The translations under genes were made by a program, and so were the position numbers. A DNA stretch of 64,000 nt from Streptosporangium album (GTDB lineage: Bacteria; Actinomycetota; Actinomycetes; Streptosporangiales; Streptosporangiaceae). The notes beneath the pieces are model-generated. The model saw only the letters and a program-made list of their open reading frames with translations, was not told where the DNA came from and ran no database searches. The stretch spans positions 2,046,001 to 2,110,000 of the forward strand of contig NZ_JACHJU010000001.1 of the NCBI RefSeq assembly GCF_014203795.1, given 5' to 3'. Shown piece after piece: positions 45,362 to 54,543 of the stretch (the stretch's first letter is position 1; every line of letters begins with the position of its first letter).

Positions 45362-46129
45362 CAGCGCGCTGCTCATCGACGGCTCCCTGGCCTGCCCGCT
45401 GATACCCGGCCGCCTCGCCACCGCCACCACCGGCCTGGACGACGCCGCCACCCGCACACCATCGGAAGAACTCACCGCGTTGATCACCGCGCGCCAGCCG
45501 TACTTGCTGCGTCTCAAACAGAGCCCGAACGCAGACCGCAACATCCGCTTCCAATGCCCGGCAGCAGGCACCTCCCCGTCGGTCACCTGCCCCCGCTTCG
45601 ACCGCCTCCACCAGCGCGGCCCCAGCCGACCCACCGCGGTCGACCTGACCGACGCCCGGCAGCGAGCCGCCCACCCAGCGGCCAAACCCCGCGTCTTGCC
45701 CCCGACCCCCGGCCCCCGACCACAAGACCGGTGAACTGCCGAAGATCTGCCACCAGCACACCATCACCCTGCGCAACGACGACCTCGGCCACCTCGACAA
45801 GTTCCGCCAGGATGCCTTACCTCAGCCCCTCGTGGCGGGGGACGTACTCCACTGCCAGGGCCATGACGGAGGGGCTGAACGGCCGTCTCAAGGGCCACGA
45901 CCTCGACCTGAGTGATCCGAAGAACCGGCTCGCCCACGGCCGCGTCGCCCAGACCATCCTGGTCGCTCTGCTCGTCACCGTCGCCAACGACCACTTCCTC
46001 GACCAGTGGCGCCACATCCACCAGCACCCAGACGAGCCCGACACATCCGCCGACATTCCCGAGATCCCAGCAGAGCACATCGACCGCACGCCGCTCACGG
46101 GCCGGAGCAGGCCACCACCCGCCCCATAA
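45362..46129 (+). pseudogene. Decayed transposase-like gene, several frameshifts
   Basis: Pieces of one protein occur in different frames: SALLIDGSLACPL and LTALITARQPYLLRLKQSPN in one, ITLRNDDLGHLDKFRQD in another, then TEGLNGRLKGHDLDLSDPKN and AHGRVAQTILVALLVTVAN in a third. The last part is repeated at 59097-59421. It resembles the C-terminal part of a DDE transposase whose family I cannot name. It directly precedes the left end of the Tn7-like element. The 45114-45361 stretch before it has no gene. Confidence 0.6.
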
Positions 46130-46297
46130 CCCGCATTTCAGATCACCTTGTCGCAACACCCAGCCCGGAGCCGACATCGCCATGCCCAGCGACGCGAACT
46201 CCAACCTCCACCAGCGCCCTGACACCACCCGGGCCTTCCCGGACACCTGCTCCGCGGCTCCCAAACCAAGACGAACCCGATTCGGAAACTCCTGAAC
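45808..46297 (+). repeat. Direct repeat, interrupted copy (left part)
   Basis: This stretch aligns with 59097-59588. The alignment breaks at CTGAA/C just before the Tn7-like left end and resumes at 55340 with the rest of the repeat (GAAACGACAAGATCC). The other copy is uninterrupted at this point. Confidence 0.75.
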
Positions 46298-46342
46298 TGT
46301 TCTGTCGCAGCGAAGGTTGAGCGATTCTCATCGAAGTTTGAG
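46298..46342 (+). repeat. Tn7-like left end: terminal repeat and two TnsB-type sites
   Basis: After the 17-bp terminal repeat come CGAAGGTTGAG (46311-46321) and CGAAGTTTGAG (46332-46342), 21 bp apart, one strand face as expected for TnsB binding sites. The second lies inside the 3' end of tniQ. Confidence 0.75.
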
Positions 46343-46960
46343 TGATCGTGGCTCAGCTGCCTTCTGGCGTTGCTTCCGACGTTCTCGGTAGGCCCATACT
46401 CGGCACGCGTCTGAGCACCAGAGCCGAGGCAGACCACGGGGGTCGTCACGAGGCAGCAGAGCATCGCATCGCCCGCATCGTCGGTGCGGCGGTTGGCTGG
46501 CTCGGCGGCAATCGCGAGAGTACCAATGGGACGGAGCAGGCGAGGTGAAGGAAGTTCCGCATGCCTCACATGAGTTCACGATTGGCGGTTGAGGCGCTGG
46601 TCGGAAACGTTCGGAGTGGCGCTGGCGGTATGCCATTTGGCGGCAAGTGGCCGAACACCAGCGAACGGCTCCCTGTACTCCAAGGCGGAGCGGGGCGAAG
46701 CACCTCTCGCAGAGGAATCCGGCAAGGGTGCGCCGCAACACGTCCTGACTGCGGCCACTTGCGGCCGCGAGTCGGTCCAGCTGCGGGCGCCCTCGGAAAT
46801 CCGATGATCCCTGCAAGTGTGCCCGCAGGAGGTTTGGTGCGAGGTGGTTGGCGATGGCAAGGCGTTCAACGTAGGAGGCGACGCTCTCACCCCGGCGGGG
46901 GCGGATGTTGATGGGCAGACGGGCGGGTAGGCGGCGGTCGTCCGGGCTGCTGGGCGGCAT
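46328..46960 (-). CDS. tniQ: TniQ-family transposition protein with tandem zinc motifs
   Basis: A 210-aa protein. LPINIRPRRGESVASYVERLAIANHL (about residues 15-40) is the start of TniQ/TnsD N-terminal domains, which link target recognition to TnsC. After residue 80 three zinc-type modules follow: C84/C87/C102/C106, a degenerate C131/C134/C151, and C162/C165/C182/C186, each ending in a C-R-x-x-A-Y-R-like stretch (CRQMAYRQRH, CRVWAYRERR). It is much shorter than TnsD, so it lacks a large DNA-binding tail. It lies 27 bp after tnsC; its last codons overlap the transposon's left-end repeat. Confidence 0.75.
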   Translation of the reverse strand: MPPSSPDDRRLPARLPINIRPRRGESVASYVERLAIANHLAPNLLRAHLQGSSDFRGRPQLDRLAAASGRSQDVLRRTLAGFLCERCFAPLRLGVQGAVRWCSATCRQMAYRQRHSERFRPAPQPPIVNSCEACGTSFTSPAPSHWYSRDCRRASQPPHRRCGRCDALLPRDDPRGLPRLWCSDACRVWAYRERRKQRQKAAEPRSLKLR

Positions 46961-46987
46961 GCCGAAGGCCTTTCCGAGTCGGCGGGG

Positions 46988-48001
46988 TCAGTCGAATTCG
47001 GAGCCGTGGTCGAGCGGGACAGCCTCCAGGCCCTTCTTCGTGATCCTCTCGCTGCCGGCCAGGAGCGCGTCCAGGGCCGCCCCGCGGATCAGGTGGGACA
47101 GCGAACCGATCATGCCGCCGGTGCGCTGGTGCAGGTAGCGGTCCAAGGAGGTGAGGGTTCCGGGGCGGTGCGCGTGCAGGCGGAGCGCGTTCTCCAAGGT
47201 GGCCACCAGGCCCTGCCACTCGGCGTTGTAGGTCAGCGGCGCGGTCGGGATCAGGGTGAAGCGCCCGGCGATCTGCTGCCCGCGGGTGCCGTTGAACAGC
47301 CCTTCGCGCTCGACGTTGATCCCCGCATAGACGAAGGTCGCCGGGATTCGCTCCGAGAAGTACTTGAGCGTGTCGGCGACCTCTGCGCCGGAGCGGGTCG
47401 TCAGCGAGATGTTGTGCAGTTCGTCCACGAGCACCAGGCCCACCCGGGCGTCGATGAGGACGCCGCAGACCGACTCCAGAACGTCGGTGATGTTCGCCCG
47501 GGTGCCGACCGGCAGTCCCAGGAATCGCGCGAACTCCACTGCCATCATCCGCGCCGTGGCGGCGGGCGGGACGGTGATGTAGACGACCGGGATGCGGTCG
47601 CTCACGCCCGGGTGGCGGGCCCGGTCCAGCAGTTCGTGGGCGAGGCCGAGTTGGGTGATGGCGGTGGTCTTGCCCGTGCCAGCCGGGCCGGAGATGATCA
47701 GTCCGCGGCGGGCGCTGACCGCGTGCCGGTTCAGCAACATCAGGCGCCGCCCGCAGATGGTCGTGTGCTTGATGGTTGAGGTCGCCACCACCAGCAGTCG
47801 GGTGTGGTGGTCGATCCGCTCCTCCTCGTAGCGGGTGCGCTCGGCCGGAGAGAGCGCGTCGCGGTCCGCGTCGGACAGCAGCACGGGGATCGAAGGCTGG
47901 TCGGCGACGAAGACTCGCCAGCCCGGCAGGCTCGTCAGGTGACGGTCCGGCTCCCTCAGTTCGTCGGCGGATGGGGGGCGCGGGGCGGAAGGGCGGGTCA
48001 T
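46988..48001 (-). CDS. tnsC: TnsC/TniB-type AAA+ transposition ATPase
   Basis: A 337-aa AAA+ regulator that links target-site proteins to the transposase. Walker A is GPAGTGKTT (residues 105-113), Walker B LVLVDELHN (190-198) with the catalytic acid in DE, and a sensor-like FVYAGINVE follows. Length is nearer TniB than Tn7 TnsC (about 555 aa). The start overlaps the tnsAB stop by 4 bp (ATGA), indicating coupled translation and balanced dosage. Confidence 0.9.
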   Translation of the reverse strand: MTRPSAPRPPSADELREPDRHLTSLPGWRVFVADQPSIPVLLSDADRDALSPAERTRYEEERIDHHTRLLVVATSTIKHTTICGRRLMLLNRHAVSARRGLIISGPAGTGKTTAITQLGLAHELLDRARHPGVSDRIPVVYITVPPAATARMMAVEFARFLGLPVGTRANITDVLESVCGVLIDARVGLVLVDELHNISLTTRSGAEVADTLKYFSERIPATFVYAGINVEREGLFNGTRGQQIAGRFTLIPTAPLTYNAEWQGLVATLENALRLHAHRPGTLTSLDRYLHQRTGGMIGSLSHLIRGAALDALLAGSERITKKGLEAVPLDHGSEFD

Positions 48002-50886
48002 GAAGACTTCCAGGGGTCGGCGAGCGGATCGAACAGTCCCAGCGGGATCACCTCGGCCAGCGGCTTGTCCTCACCCGCGGTCTCCTCGGCATCAAGCTCG
48101 GGCTCCGGGGCCGGCGGTGGGGTCGGGACGGGTTGGGCGGTTTTGGCGCGGGCGGCCACGCGCTTCTCCCGGCGTGTGCGCTTCTTCGGCTTCGCCCCGC
48201 CGTTCTCCGCGTCCTCGGGGCCTGCGTGGGCGCGGGTGAGCAAGGCGGCGCCCGCGTCCGCGATCTCCGCCTCGGTGCCCTCGGGCAGTTCACGGGCGGC
48301 GTGGTCCCAGGCCAGTTCCCCGAACGGGACGGGGGTGTGGCGCAGGTGCTTCCAGGTGGCTTCCAGCCATTCGCCGTTGCCGTGGTGGTTGCGTACCCAG
48401 ATGCGGGAGATGTCGTAGGGGTCGTGGTGGACCTCCCACAGGCCCTTCTTCGCCGTGACACCGGAGTGCTGACGCCGAATCAGACCCGGGCCGTCGTAGG
48501 TGCGCCGCTTGATCTTGATGCCGTAGTCGTTGACCGCCCGCCAGGTCGCCGGCAACAGTTCGATGTAGTCGGTGGCGCTGAGCGCGACTGGAACGTAGCC
48601 GCAGGCCTCCACCAGCGCGGCGTACTTCTCGTTCGATGTGAAGGACCTGCCCGGGTGCAGCGGGTCGCGTAAACCGTTGTGTTCGCGGTTCTGCCACGAC
48701 GCGATGAGCCATTCGTCGAGAAGCTCCTGCAACTCCAGCAGCGACCACAACCGCCGCTCTTCCAGGTTCCGGCCGCGGTGGTCGGTGCTGCGGCCGGTGA
48801 ACCCGGACACGAACTGAGCGAAGAGCGTGCCGACGGAGTCGAGCATCTTCTCCACGTGCCCCTTCTGGAACGGGGACGCCTTGTGCGTGGGCTGAAAGTC
48901 GATTTCCAGGAAGCGGCAAGAGGCGCGGAAGCTGTGGGAAACGAACGCTTTGCCGTGGTCGCAGACGATCATCTCTGGCACGATCACCGGCTGCGCGGCG
49001 GCGTGCTCCAGCCGCTCGTCCAGCCTCAGTAGCCGGCGGTGCGGCAGCACCGAGTGCGACATCCTCAGCGCGTCCACCCAGCCAGGCCGCATCAGCTCCG
49101 GCGTGACGGTGCGAGCCAGCAGTACGCTCGCATCCACCGCCTTCGTGGTGGGCCGCAGCACCGCAGCGGTCACGGTCCTGGTCGCGACATCGATCATGCC
49201 GGTGAGCTCGATCTTCCCGACCACGCCGTCGTCGAGACGGACCAGCACGTCCAGCGGGGTGGAGTCGATCTGTACCACCTCGCCCGGTGCGAACACCGTC
49301 CATTGGCCGAACGGTGCCTTCGCGCCGTGGGCGCGGGAGCGGCGGGCGCGAGCCGTGCCCAGGGCGTGCGTGCCCTGGGACAGCTTCGCCAGCAGCCGGT
49401 AGAGCGTCGCCTTCGACGGCAGTTCGACCGACGCACCCCGCTCGCGCAGGATCTCGCCGGTCCGCCAGATGATGTAGGTGCCGGTGCGGGTGGAGTCGTC
49501 CTCCCCTTCCTTGATCGCCTGCCGCATGGCGGCTACGACCGCGTCGCCCACCGACCCGAACTGCGGCTTCTTGCGGACCGGTCTCCGGTCCGCCAGCCCC
49601 AGCACCCCCTCGGCCTGGTAGCGGCGACGGAAGTTGCCGACCGTGCTCACGCTGACCTGGTGCCCCGCTGTGGTCAACTCGGCCGCCTTGGCCCGCTCGC
49701 GGGCGGTCAGCGAATGGCGGGCCGGGTCGTACTCGGGGCGAGGCCGCGCATCCTCGGCCACCTCAGGCCTCGTGCCGTGCAGAACCTCCAGGATGTGCCC
49801 CTCCCACCACAGAGCCTTCTCCACTGCATGCCGGGGCATCGCCTCCAGCAGCGAAAGCGGAGGGAGAGGCATCCGGACTGGGCTGGCGAACACTTTGAAG
49901 TCCGGATCTCCCAGCAGTTCCCCCAGCAGAACCTCACGCGCGGGTCCCTCCTCATCGGCCAGCGTCACCGCCCTTGCGGACACTGCGAGCACCGCCCGCA
50001 CCTGCCCGGCGAACCGCACCCGTTCACCCACCCCGATCGAGGCCGGCCGCGACAGCTTGCTCATCTCGTTCCTCCCGCCGTCCATGCCCCGTCCGCGGTC
50101 TGCAAGGACGCCCCGCGTCCCAACCCCAGACTCCAGGACAGCAACGGACCCGTCCGCCGTGTGCACCATGGTGCCGCTGCTCAGCAGACAGGTGTGCAAA
50201 TCCACCCGCAGCACACCAGCCCACAACAGGTGAAACAGCGTTGGCAGCACCGACAGCACATCGCCGACCTCCTCCGCACCTGCCCGCAGCGGAGTCGGCC
50301 GACGAAAGACCCTCTCCAGGCGCCCAACCACCTCGTCGCGGACGCATCGCGCGTGCCGGTAACGGGCCAGCCAACGCACGTTCGCCATGAACATCGGGTC
50401 AGGGACGCCCAGATGCTCAAACTCCCAGCCGACCGCCGCGCAGGCCTCGGCCGTGCCTGCGAACGCCTCCGCAGTCCGCTCGTTCACCTGGTCCGCAGCG
50501 CGGACATCAACCACCCTCGCGCGGCCATCCGCCAACCGTACGAAGTAGTCGGGCGCGTGACGACGAGCGTCGCCATCACGCCAGTGCAGCCAAAACGGCT
50601 GCGAGGCGATCCCCACCACCTGCGGATCGAAGTCCAGCAGGATCAACCGGTCCCGCTCCAGCCAGGATTCGTAGCCGACATGGTCGCCGGTAGTTGCTGA
50701 CCAGTACCAGCCGGCGAAGCCCCGGCCTCCCTTGGCCCAACGGAACCCCCGCACCGGCCGCACGTGCTCGAACCGGACGCTCCAGCCGTCGCCTAACCGG
50801 GTCCGCAGCCGCCGCTCGCCATCGAAGAAGTCCAGGTCGAAGGCGCTGAGCACAGGGTCGCCGTACGCACCTGCCTGTTCCCTCAA
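47998..50886 (-). CDS. tnsAB: TnsA-TnsB fusion transposase
   Basis: A 962-aa protein. Residues 45-170 resemble the TnsA endonuclease: E73 in GYESWLERDR, D113 in HAPDYFVRLADG and D127-V-R129 in ARVVDVRAAD; the lysine of the QxK/ExK motif is arginine here. TnsA cuts the 5' ends. After a linker, a helix-turn-helix region (about 390-430) precedes the DDE integrase core with D541 (QIDSTP), D643 (CDHGK) and E679 (HVEKM), spacing D-102-D-36-E as in TnsB/MuA, which cuts and joins the 3' ends. A Mu-type C-terminal barrel and tail follow. The fusion should give cut-and-paste rather than replicative movement, if the TnsA half is active. Confidence 0.9.
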   Translation of the reverse strand: MREQAGAYGDPVLSAFDLDFFDGERRLRTRLGDGWSVRFEHVRPVRGFRWAKGGRGFAGWYWSATTGDHVGYESWLERDRLILLDFDPQVVGIASQPFWLHWRDGDARRHAPDYFVRLADGRARVVDVRAADQVNERTAEAFAGTAEACAAVGWEFEHLGVPDPMFMANVRWLARYRHARCVRDEVVGRLERVFRRPTPLRAGAEEVGDVLSVLPTLFHLLWAGVLRVDLHTCLLSSGTMVHTADGSVAVLESGVGTRGVLADRGRGMDGGRNEMSKLSRPASIGVGERVRFAGQVRAVLAVSARAVTLADEEGPAREVLLGELLGDPDFKVFASPVRMPLPPLSLLEAMPRHAVEKALWWEGHILEVLHGTRPEVAEDARPRPEYDPARHSLTARERAKAAELTTAGHQVSVSTVGNFRRRYQAEGVLGLADRRPVRKKPQFGSVGDAVVAAMRQAIKEGEDDSTRTGTYIIWRTGEILRERGASVELPSKATLYRLLAKLSQGTHALGTARARRSRAHGAKAPFGQWTVFAPGEVVQIDSTPLDVLVRLDDGVVGKIELTGMIDVATRTVTAAVLRPTTKAVDASVLLARTVTPELMRPGWVDALRMSHSVLPHRRLLRLDERLEHAAAQPVIVPEMIVCDHGKAFVSHSFRASCRFLEIDFQPTHKASPFQKGHVEKMLDSVGTLFAQFVSGFTGRSTDHRGRNLEERRLWSLLELQELLDEWLIASWQNREHNGLRDPLHPGRSFTSNEKYAALVEACGYVPVALSATDYIELLPATWRAVNDYGIKIKRRTYDGPGLIRRQHSGVTAKKGLWEVHHDPYDISRIWVRNHHGNGEWLEATWKHLRHTPVPFGELAWDHAARELPEGTEAEIADAGAALLTRAHAGPEDAENGGAKPKKRTRREKRVAARAKTAQPVPTPPPAPEPELDAEETAGEDKPLAEVIPLGLFDPLADPWKSS

Positions 50887-51068
50887 CGTCTCTCCTGGAA
50901 CTCAAGCGTCCCTTCCGAGTGAAGTTGGCGGGAGGGACACGCGCTGACTTGCGGCACGTCACCTTGGTTCGGACGGTTCCGAACGCAGTCGTTCAGGTCT
51001 TCCTGTCGGTGAGAAGGTGTCTCCGCTGACCACGACACGGAGACATCACGACCCTGGGGCACTGCTAG

Positions 51069-52519
51069 TAGTACTTCGTTAGATTGTCGATCACCTAGCG
51101 TGATCATTTTGAGAAGTCACTTCGGGATCATGTTGTCGTGACACCTGACGAGATGGCGCCGGTGCGCCCGCGGCTTGAGAAGTTTGCAGATCAGATGCTG
51201 CGGAGGGTGCTTCGTCGCCGTGATCAACTCGCCACCGGCGAGTTGTATCTGCGGGGGCTGATGCTGGACGGGCGGCGCAAGTCGATGGATCCGATGGCGG
51301 AGCGTCTGGGAGTTGACACCCAGCGGTTACAGCAATTCATGGCCGACTCGACCTGGGACTACGAACCGGTCCGGGAAAACCTCACACATTGGGCGCTGGA
51401 ACGGATCGGTCCGCAGGCGGTCGTCATCGACGATGTCGGCTTCCCCAAGGACGGCCCGAATTCTCCGGGAGTGGCCCGGATGTATTCCGGGACGCTGGGC
51501 AAGACCGGAAACTGCCAGATCGGCGTCAGCGCACATCTGGTCACCGATCATGCCTCGTCCGCGGTCAATTGGCGGCTGTTCATCCCCGAGTCGTGGGACC
51601 CGGCCAAGATCGAGGATCCGGTTCAGGCGGAAACGGTCCACAAGCGCCGCGACCGGTGCAAGATCCCTCAGGACGTCGGTCACCAGGAGAAGTGGCGACT
51701 GGCGTTAAACATGATCGACCAGATGTACGACGAGTGGGGAGTCGGCACCGATCTTCCGGTGGTCTTTGACTCCGGTTATGGCGATTGCACCGCTTTCCGG
51801 CTGGGACTGGAGGACCGCGGCCTGTCTTACGTGGCGGCCGTCTCCGATGATCTGTCGGCCTACCCCGGAGATGCGGTGCCTGAACTGCCGGAATACAGCG
51901 GCAAGGGGCGCCCGCCGAGACCACGCTATCCAGGCAAGCCATCGAATCTGCGCAATCTCGCATTGGCGGCAGGGCGGGCGAATCTGCGGCGGGTGACCTG
52001 GCGGCAAGGCACAAGGAAGACCAGCGGTAATCCAGGCGCGAAAATGCGATCACGCTTCATGGCTCTACCGGTTCTCTTGGCCAACAAAGACATCCCCCGC
52101 AACCCCGACGGCAGCCTGCCTGCGCGTTTGCTGCTGGTGGAATGGCCGGCAGGCGAATCCGAACCCACCGATTACTGGATCACCAATCTCCCCGCCGAGA
52201 CTCCGCTGCGCGAACTCGTCCGGCTCGCCAAGATCCGCTGGCGGATCGAGCATGACTACCGGGAGCTCAATACCGGTCTTGGCCTCAAGCATTTTGAGGG
52301 GCGGAGCTTCTTCGGCTGGCACCGCCACGTCACCCTGGCCGCATTAGCGCAGGCATTCTGTACCGAACTACGGCTAGACCCAAAAGTCCCTGCGCCGGCC
52401 TGACCTTGTATGAGGTTCTCGGCGAACTCCAGGCTTTACTCGCCACCTGGACCGGCGCTTGCCACGTATGCCATCAAATGTACGCGCCCCATAACACTTC
52501 GTAACTTAACGAAGTACTA
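51069..52519 (+). mobile_element. IS701-family insertion sequence
   Basis: The ends are perfect inverted repeats TAGTACTTCGTTA, flanked on both sides by the 4-bp duplication CTAG (51065-51068 and 52520-52523), the known target pattern of the family. It has entered the Tn7-like element between the tnsAB start and the cargo gene and looks intact. Confidence 0.9.
51138..52403 (+). CDS. IS701-family transposase
   Basis: A 421-aa DDE transposase of the IS701 (IS4-related) group. VVIDDVGFPKDG holds the first catalytic aspartate, VVFDSGYGDCTAFRLGLED the second, and the Y-(2)-R-(3)-E-type region WRIEHDYRELNTGLGLKHFEGR the glutamate. No frameshift or stop is visible, so it should be functional. It lies in a complete element with perfect ends and target duplication. 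Confidence 0.93.
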   Translation: MTPDEMAPVRPRLEKFADQMLRRVLRRRDQLATGELYLRGLMLDGRRKSMDPMAERLGVDTQRLQQFMADSTWDYEPVRENLTHWALERIGPQAVVIDDVGFPKDGPNSPGVARMYSGTLGKTGNCQIGVSAHLVTDHASSAVNWRLFIPESWDPAKIEDPVQAETVHKRRDRCKIPQDVGHQEKWRLALNMIDQMYDEWGVGTDLPVVFDSGYGDCTAFRLGLEDRGLSYVAAVSDDLSAYPGDAVPELPEYSGKGRPPRPRYPGKPSNLRNLALAAGRANLRRVTWRQGTRKTSGNPGAKMRSRFMALPVLLANKDIPRNPDGSLPARLLLVEWPAGESEPTDYWITNLPAETPLRELVRLAKIRWRIEHDYRELNTGLGLKHFEGRSFFGWHRHVTLAALAQAFCTELRLDPKVPAPA

Positions 52520-52583
52520 CTAGGGCTCAGCGTCATGGTCACGGCGGTGGTATGCGATGCCGGCCCCGCTCAGCCTCGCGCGC

Positions 52584-53318
52584 CTATTCGTCCACGTCCG
52601 GATAGTTCGACTTGCGCGCCAGCCACCACCAGCCGTCACCCAGCCGGCTGCACCACCAGTAATCGTCGAACGTGGTCGCGGTGAGATCACAGGGACTTAC
52701 CCGCGCGGCGTCAGGCCGGTCATAGATGTAGAGGAACATGTTCTCCGACACTTCCTCGTTCGACAGTCCCATCATGAGAACACGTCCGGGATAAAGCTCC
52801 ATCGGTACATCCTGCGTACTGAGATGATCAAAATGCAGGACATCGAATTCATCAGGCAGACGCACCCAGCCACCCGAAGGCATGTCCGCCGACAGCTTCC
52901 TGTCCTTGGCCAGCTGGGCCAGCGCGGTGAACTTGCCGTGATGGACCGCGAACCACGTACGCCCGAAGATCCCGTTCCAGGGCAGCAGCACAACGGCGGC
53001 ACACAGAACGACCGCCGCACCGACCGCGACGTAACCGCGGATGTCACCACGTCGGCGTATGAGTCTCTGCGCCCACCACGACGTGGAAAGCACGGCCACG
53101 ACGAACACGATCCCAAGGATCAGCTGCTCGATGATCCGATCGTAGTACTCCAGCCACAGCAGATACCGTCCAGTCACGACCACGAGCCAGCTCGCCACCA
53201 TGGTCGCGGTCAACGCATGCGATCGCTTCTCGATCACGCCTCCAGCCCCGGTCGGCGAGCACTGCTTCACGTGAGGACGGCCTCCCGCCAACCTGTGAAC
53301 CCAACTCGCGCACTGCAA
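52584..53318 (-). CDS. Hypothetical membrane protein, transposon cargo
   Basis: A protein of up to 244 aa with three or four helices in its first half (MVASWLVVVTGRYLLWLEYY, LILGIVFVVAVLSTSWWAQRL, YVAVGAAVVLCAAVVLLPW) and an exposed C-terminal domain ending in DDYWWCSRLGDGWWWLARKS. I recognise no family. The true start may be GTG at VIEKRSHALTA, after GGAGG. It is the only non-transposition gene left between the Tn7-like ends, so it is the candidate cargo. Defence-island-like membrane effectors often look like this, but nothing proves such a role. Confidence 0.6.
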   Translation of the reverse strand: MQCASWVHRLAGGRPHVKQCSPTGAGGVIEKRSHALTATMVASWLVVVTGRYLLWLEYYDRIIEQLILGIVFVVAVLSTSWWAQRLIRRRGDIRGYVAVGAAVVLCAAVVLLPWNGIFGRTWFAVHHGKFTALAQLAKDRKLSADMPSGGWVRLPDEFDVLHFDHLSTQDVPMELYPGRVLMMGLSNEEVSENMFLYIYDRPDAARVSPCDLTATTFDDYWWCSRLGDGWWWLARKSNYPDVDE

Positions 53319-53424
53319 CCCGCCTCATCTAACGGGACACCGCACAACCCGCGGCCCTCCGCGACGTACCAGACCTCGAACGCGCTGTCGGTGAGGCGCA
53401 ACGGACATCAAGCCCCAGCAGTCA

Positions 53425-53465
53425 CTCAACCTTCGGTGAGACACCGTAGCCGTCATCAACCTTCG
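53425..53465 (-). repeat. Tn7-like right-end TnsB-type sites (inner)
   Basis: CTCAACCTTCG (53425-53435) is the exact inverse of the left-end CGAAGGTTGAG; TCAACCTTCG recurs at 53456-53465. The terminal site CTCAGTTTTCG lies at 55316-55326, separated by the later IS5-like insertion. Confidence 0.7.
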
Positions 53466-53575
53466 ATGACAATGAGATCGTTCCAACTTGAAGTTGCTGG
53501 TCAGGGGCCTGGTGTGATCCGTTGAGGGCATGCTCTGGCTGGTGGTGGGTACTGATCATGGTGGGTGATCATCGG

Positions 53576-54355
53576 TCAGCGGGTGTGTTCGGTGATGGCC
53601 AGGACCATCAGCGCGCGGAGCAGCTTGGTGACGTGGATGGCGTCCAGGCGGAGCTTGGTGAGGATGCGCCAGGCCTTCAACGTGGCGAAGCCGTGCTCGA
53701 CGGGGGCGCGTTCGGCGCTGATGAGCCGGTTGACCTGCTTTTGCGCGGGGGTGAGGGGCCTGCCGCGGGTGGCTTTGCGGCCGGTGATGATGACCGGATT
53801 GTCGTCATCGTCGTCCAGGCCGACGAAGCCGAGGTCGGCGATAGCGCCCAGCCCGGCCTCGCGCAGGCGGGCGGTGAGGCGGTTGTGCCGGGCGGTGGTG
53901 ATCTCCGATGCGCGACCAGGCCGGACGGCGGAGACCCACAGCAGGTTGCCGCGGGTGTCGGTGAGCGCCACCACGAGCAGCCCGTGGGCCTTGTGCTTGC
54001 CCGAGTAGTTCCTGCGGTTGTCGGCTCCGGTGCGGCGGCGGGTGCGGATCAGGGTGCCATCCAGCAGGACGACCTCACCACCGGCTTTGGCGATCTTCTT
54101 CAGGGCGCGGTCCAGGCGGGGTGCGCGGGCGGCGAGCAGTTCGACGGTCTCCAGCATCCAGCGTCGCACGGTGGAGGCCGAGACGTTGTTGGCGCCGGCC
54201 ATGTCGGCCAGGCGCTGGTCATGGCGTAAGACGGCCAGCACGATGGTGGCGATCTTCCCGGCGGGCAGTTTCCGCCAGCGCGAGCCGATGGTCTTGAGAT
54301 GAGCGCGCAGCAGGTCGGCCAGGAAGGTGAGGGTTTGGGTGGACAGCGGCAGCAT
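53576..54355 (-). CDS. IS5-family transposase (DDE_Tnp_4 type)
   Basis: A 259-aa transposase. An N-terminal helix-turn-helix region (NNVSASTVRRWMLETVELLA) precedes the DDE core: D in VVLLDGTLIRTRRR, D in AIADLGFVGLDDDDD, and E in ISAERAPVEHGFATLKAWRIL. ATG 54355 (MLPLSTQTLTFLADLLRAHL) is the usual start for this group; the frame is open to 54466 with a threonine-rich, unlikely extension. It seems intact. Confidence 0.85.
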   Translation of the reverse strand: MLPLSTQTLTFLADLLRAHLKTIGSRWRKLPAGKIATIVLAVLRHDQRLADMAGANNVSASTVRRWMLETVELLAARAPRLDRALKKIAKAGGEVVLLDGTLIRTRRRTGADNRRNYSGKHKAHGLLVVALTDTRGNLLWVSAVRPGRASEITTARHNRLTARLREAGLGAIADLGFVGLDDDDDNPVIITGRKATRGRPLTPAQKQVNRLISAERAPVEHGFATLKAWRILTKLRLDAIHVTKLLRALMVLAITEHTR

Positions 54356-54543
54356 GCAGGAGTAGACAGGCGAGGGCGTGTCTTCGGCGGACGTCGAAGC
54401 CTTCGACGTTGTCGATGTCGTGGTTTTGGTTGTGGTCACACGCCGCCAGGCCCCCGCCGGGGACACGCTCGGGATGTTTCACCCGGGCAGGGCCTGGCCA
54501 GGGGCTGCGGGAAGCGGCAGTGGGCGCAGTGGGCCGCCCGAGG

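Noticed and set aside
53425-53476. Right end of the Tn7-like element at about 53471 (GATGACA)
   Set aside because: It ends in ACA like a terminus, but flanking bases give no target duplication with the left side, whereas 55339 has a matching 17-bp repeat and near-matching flank.
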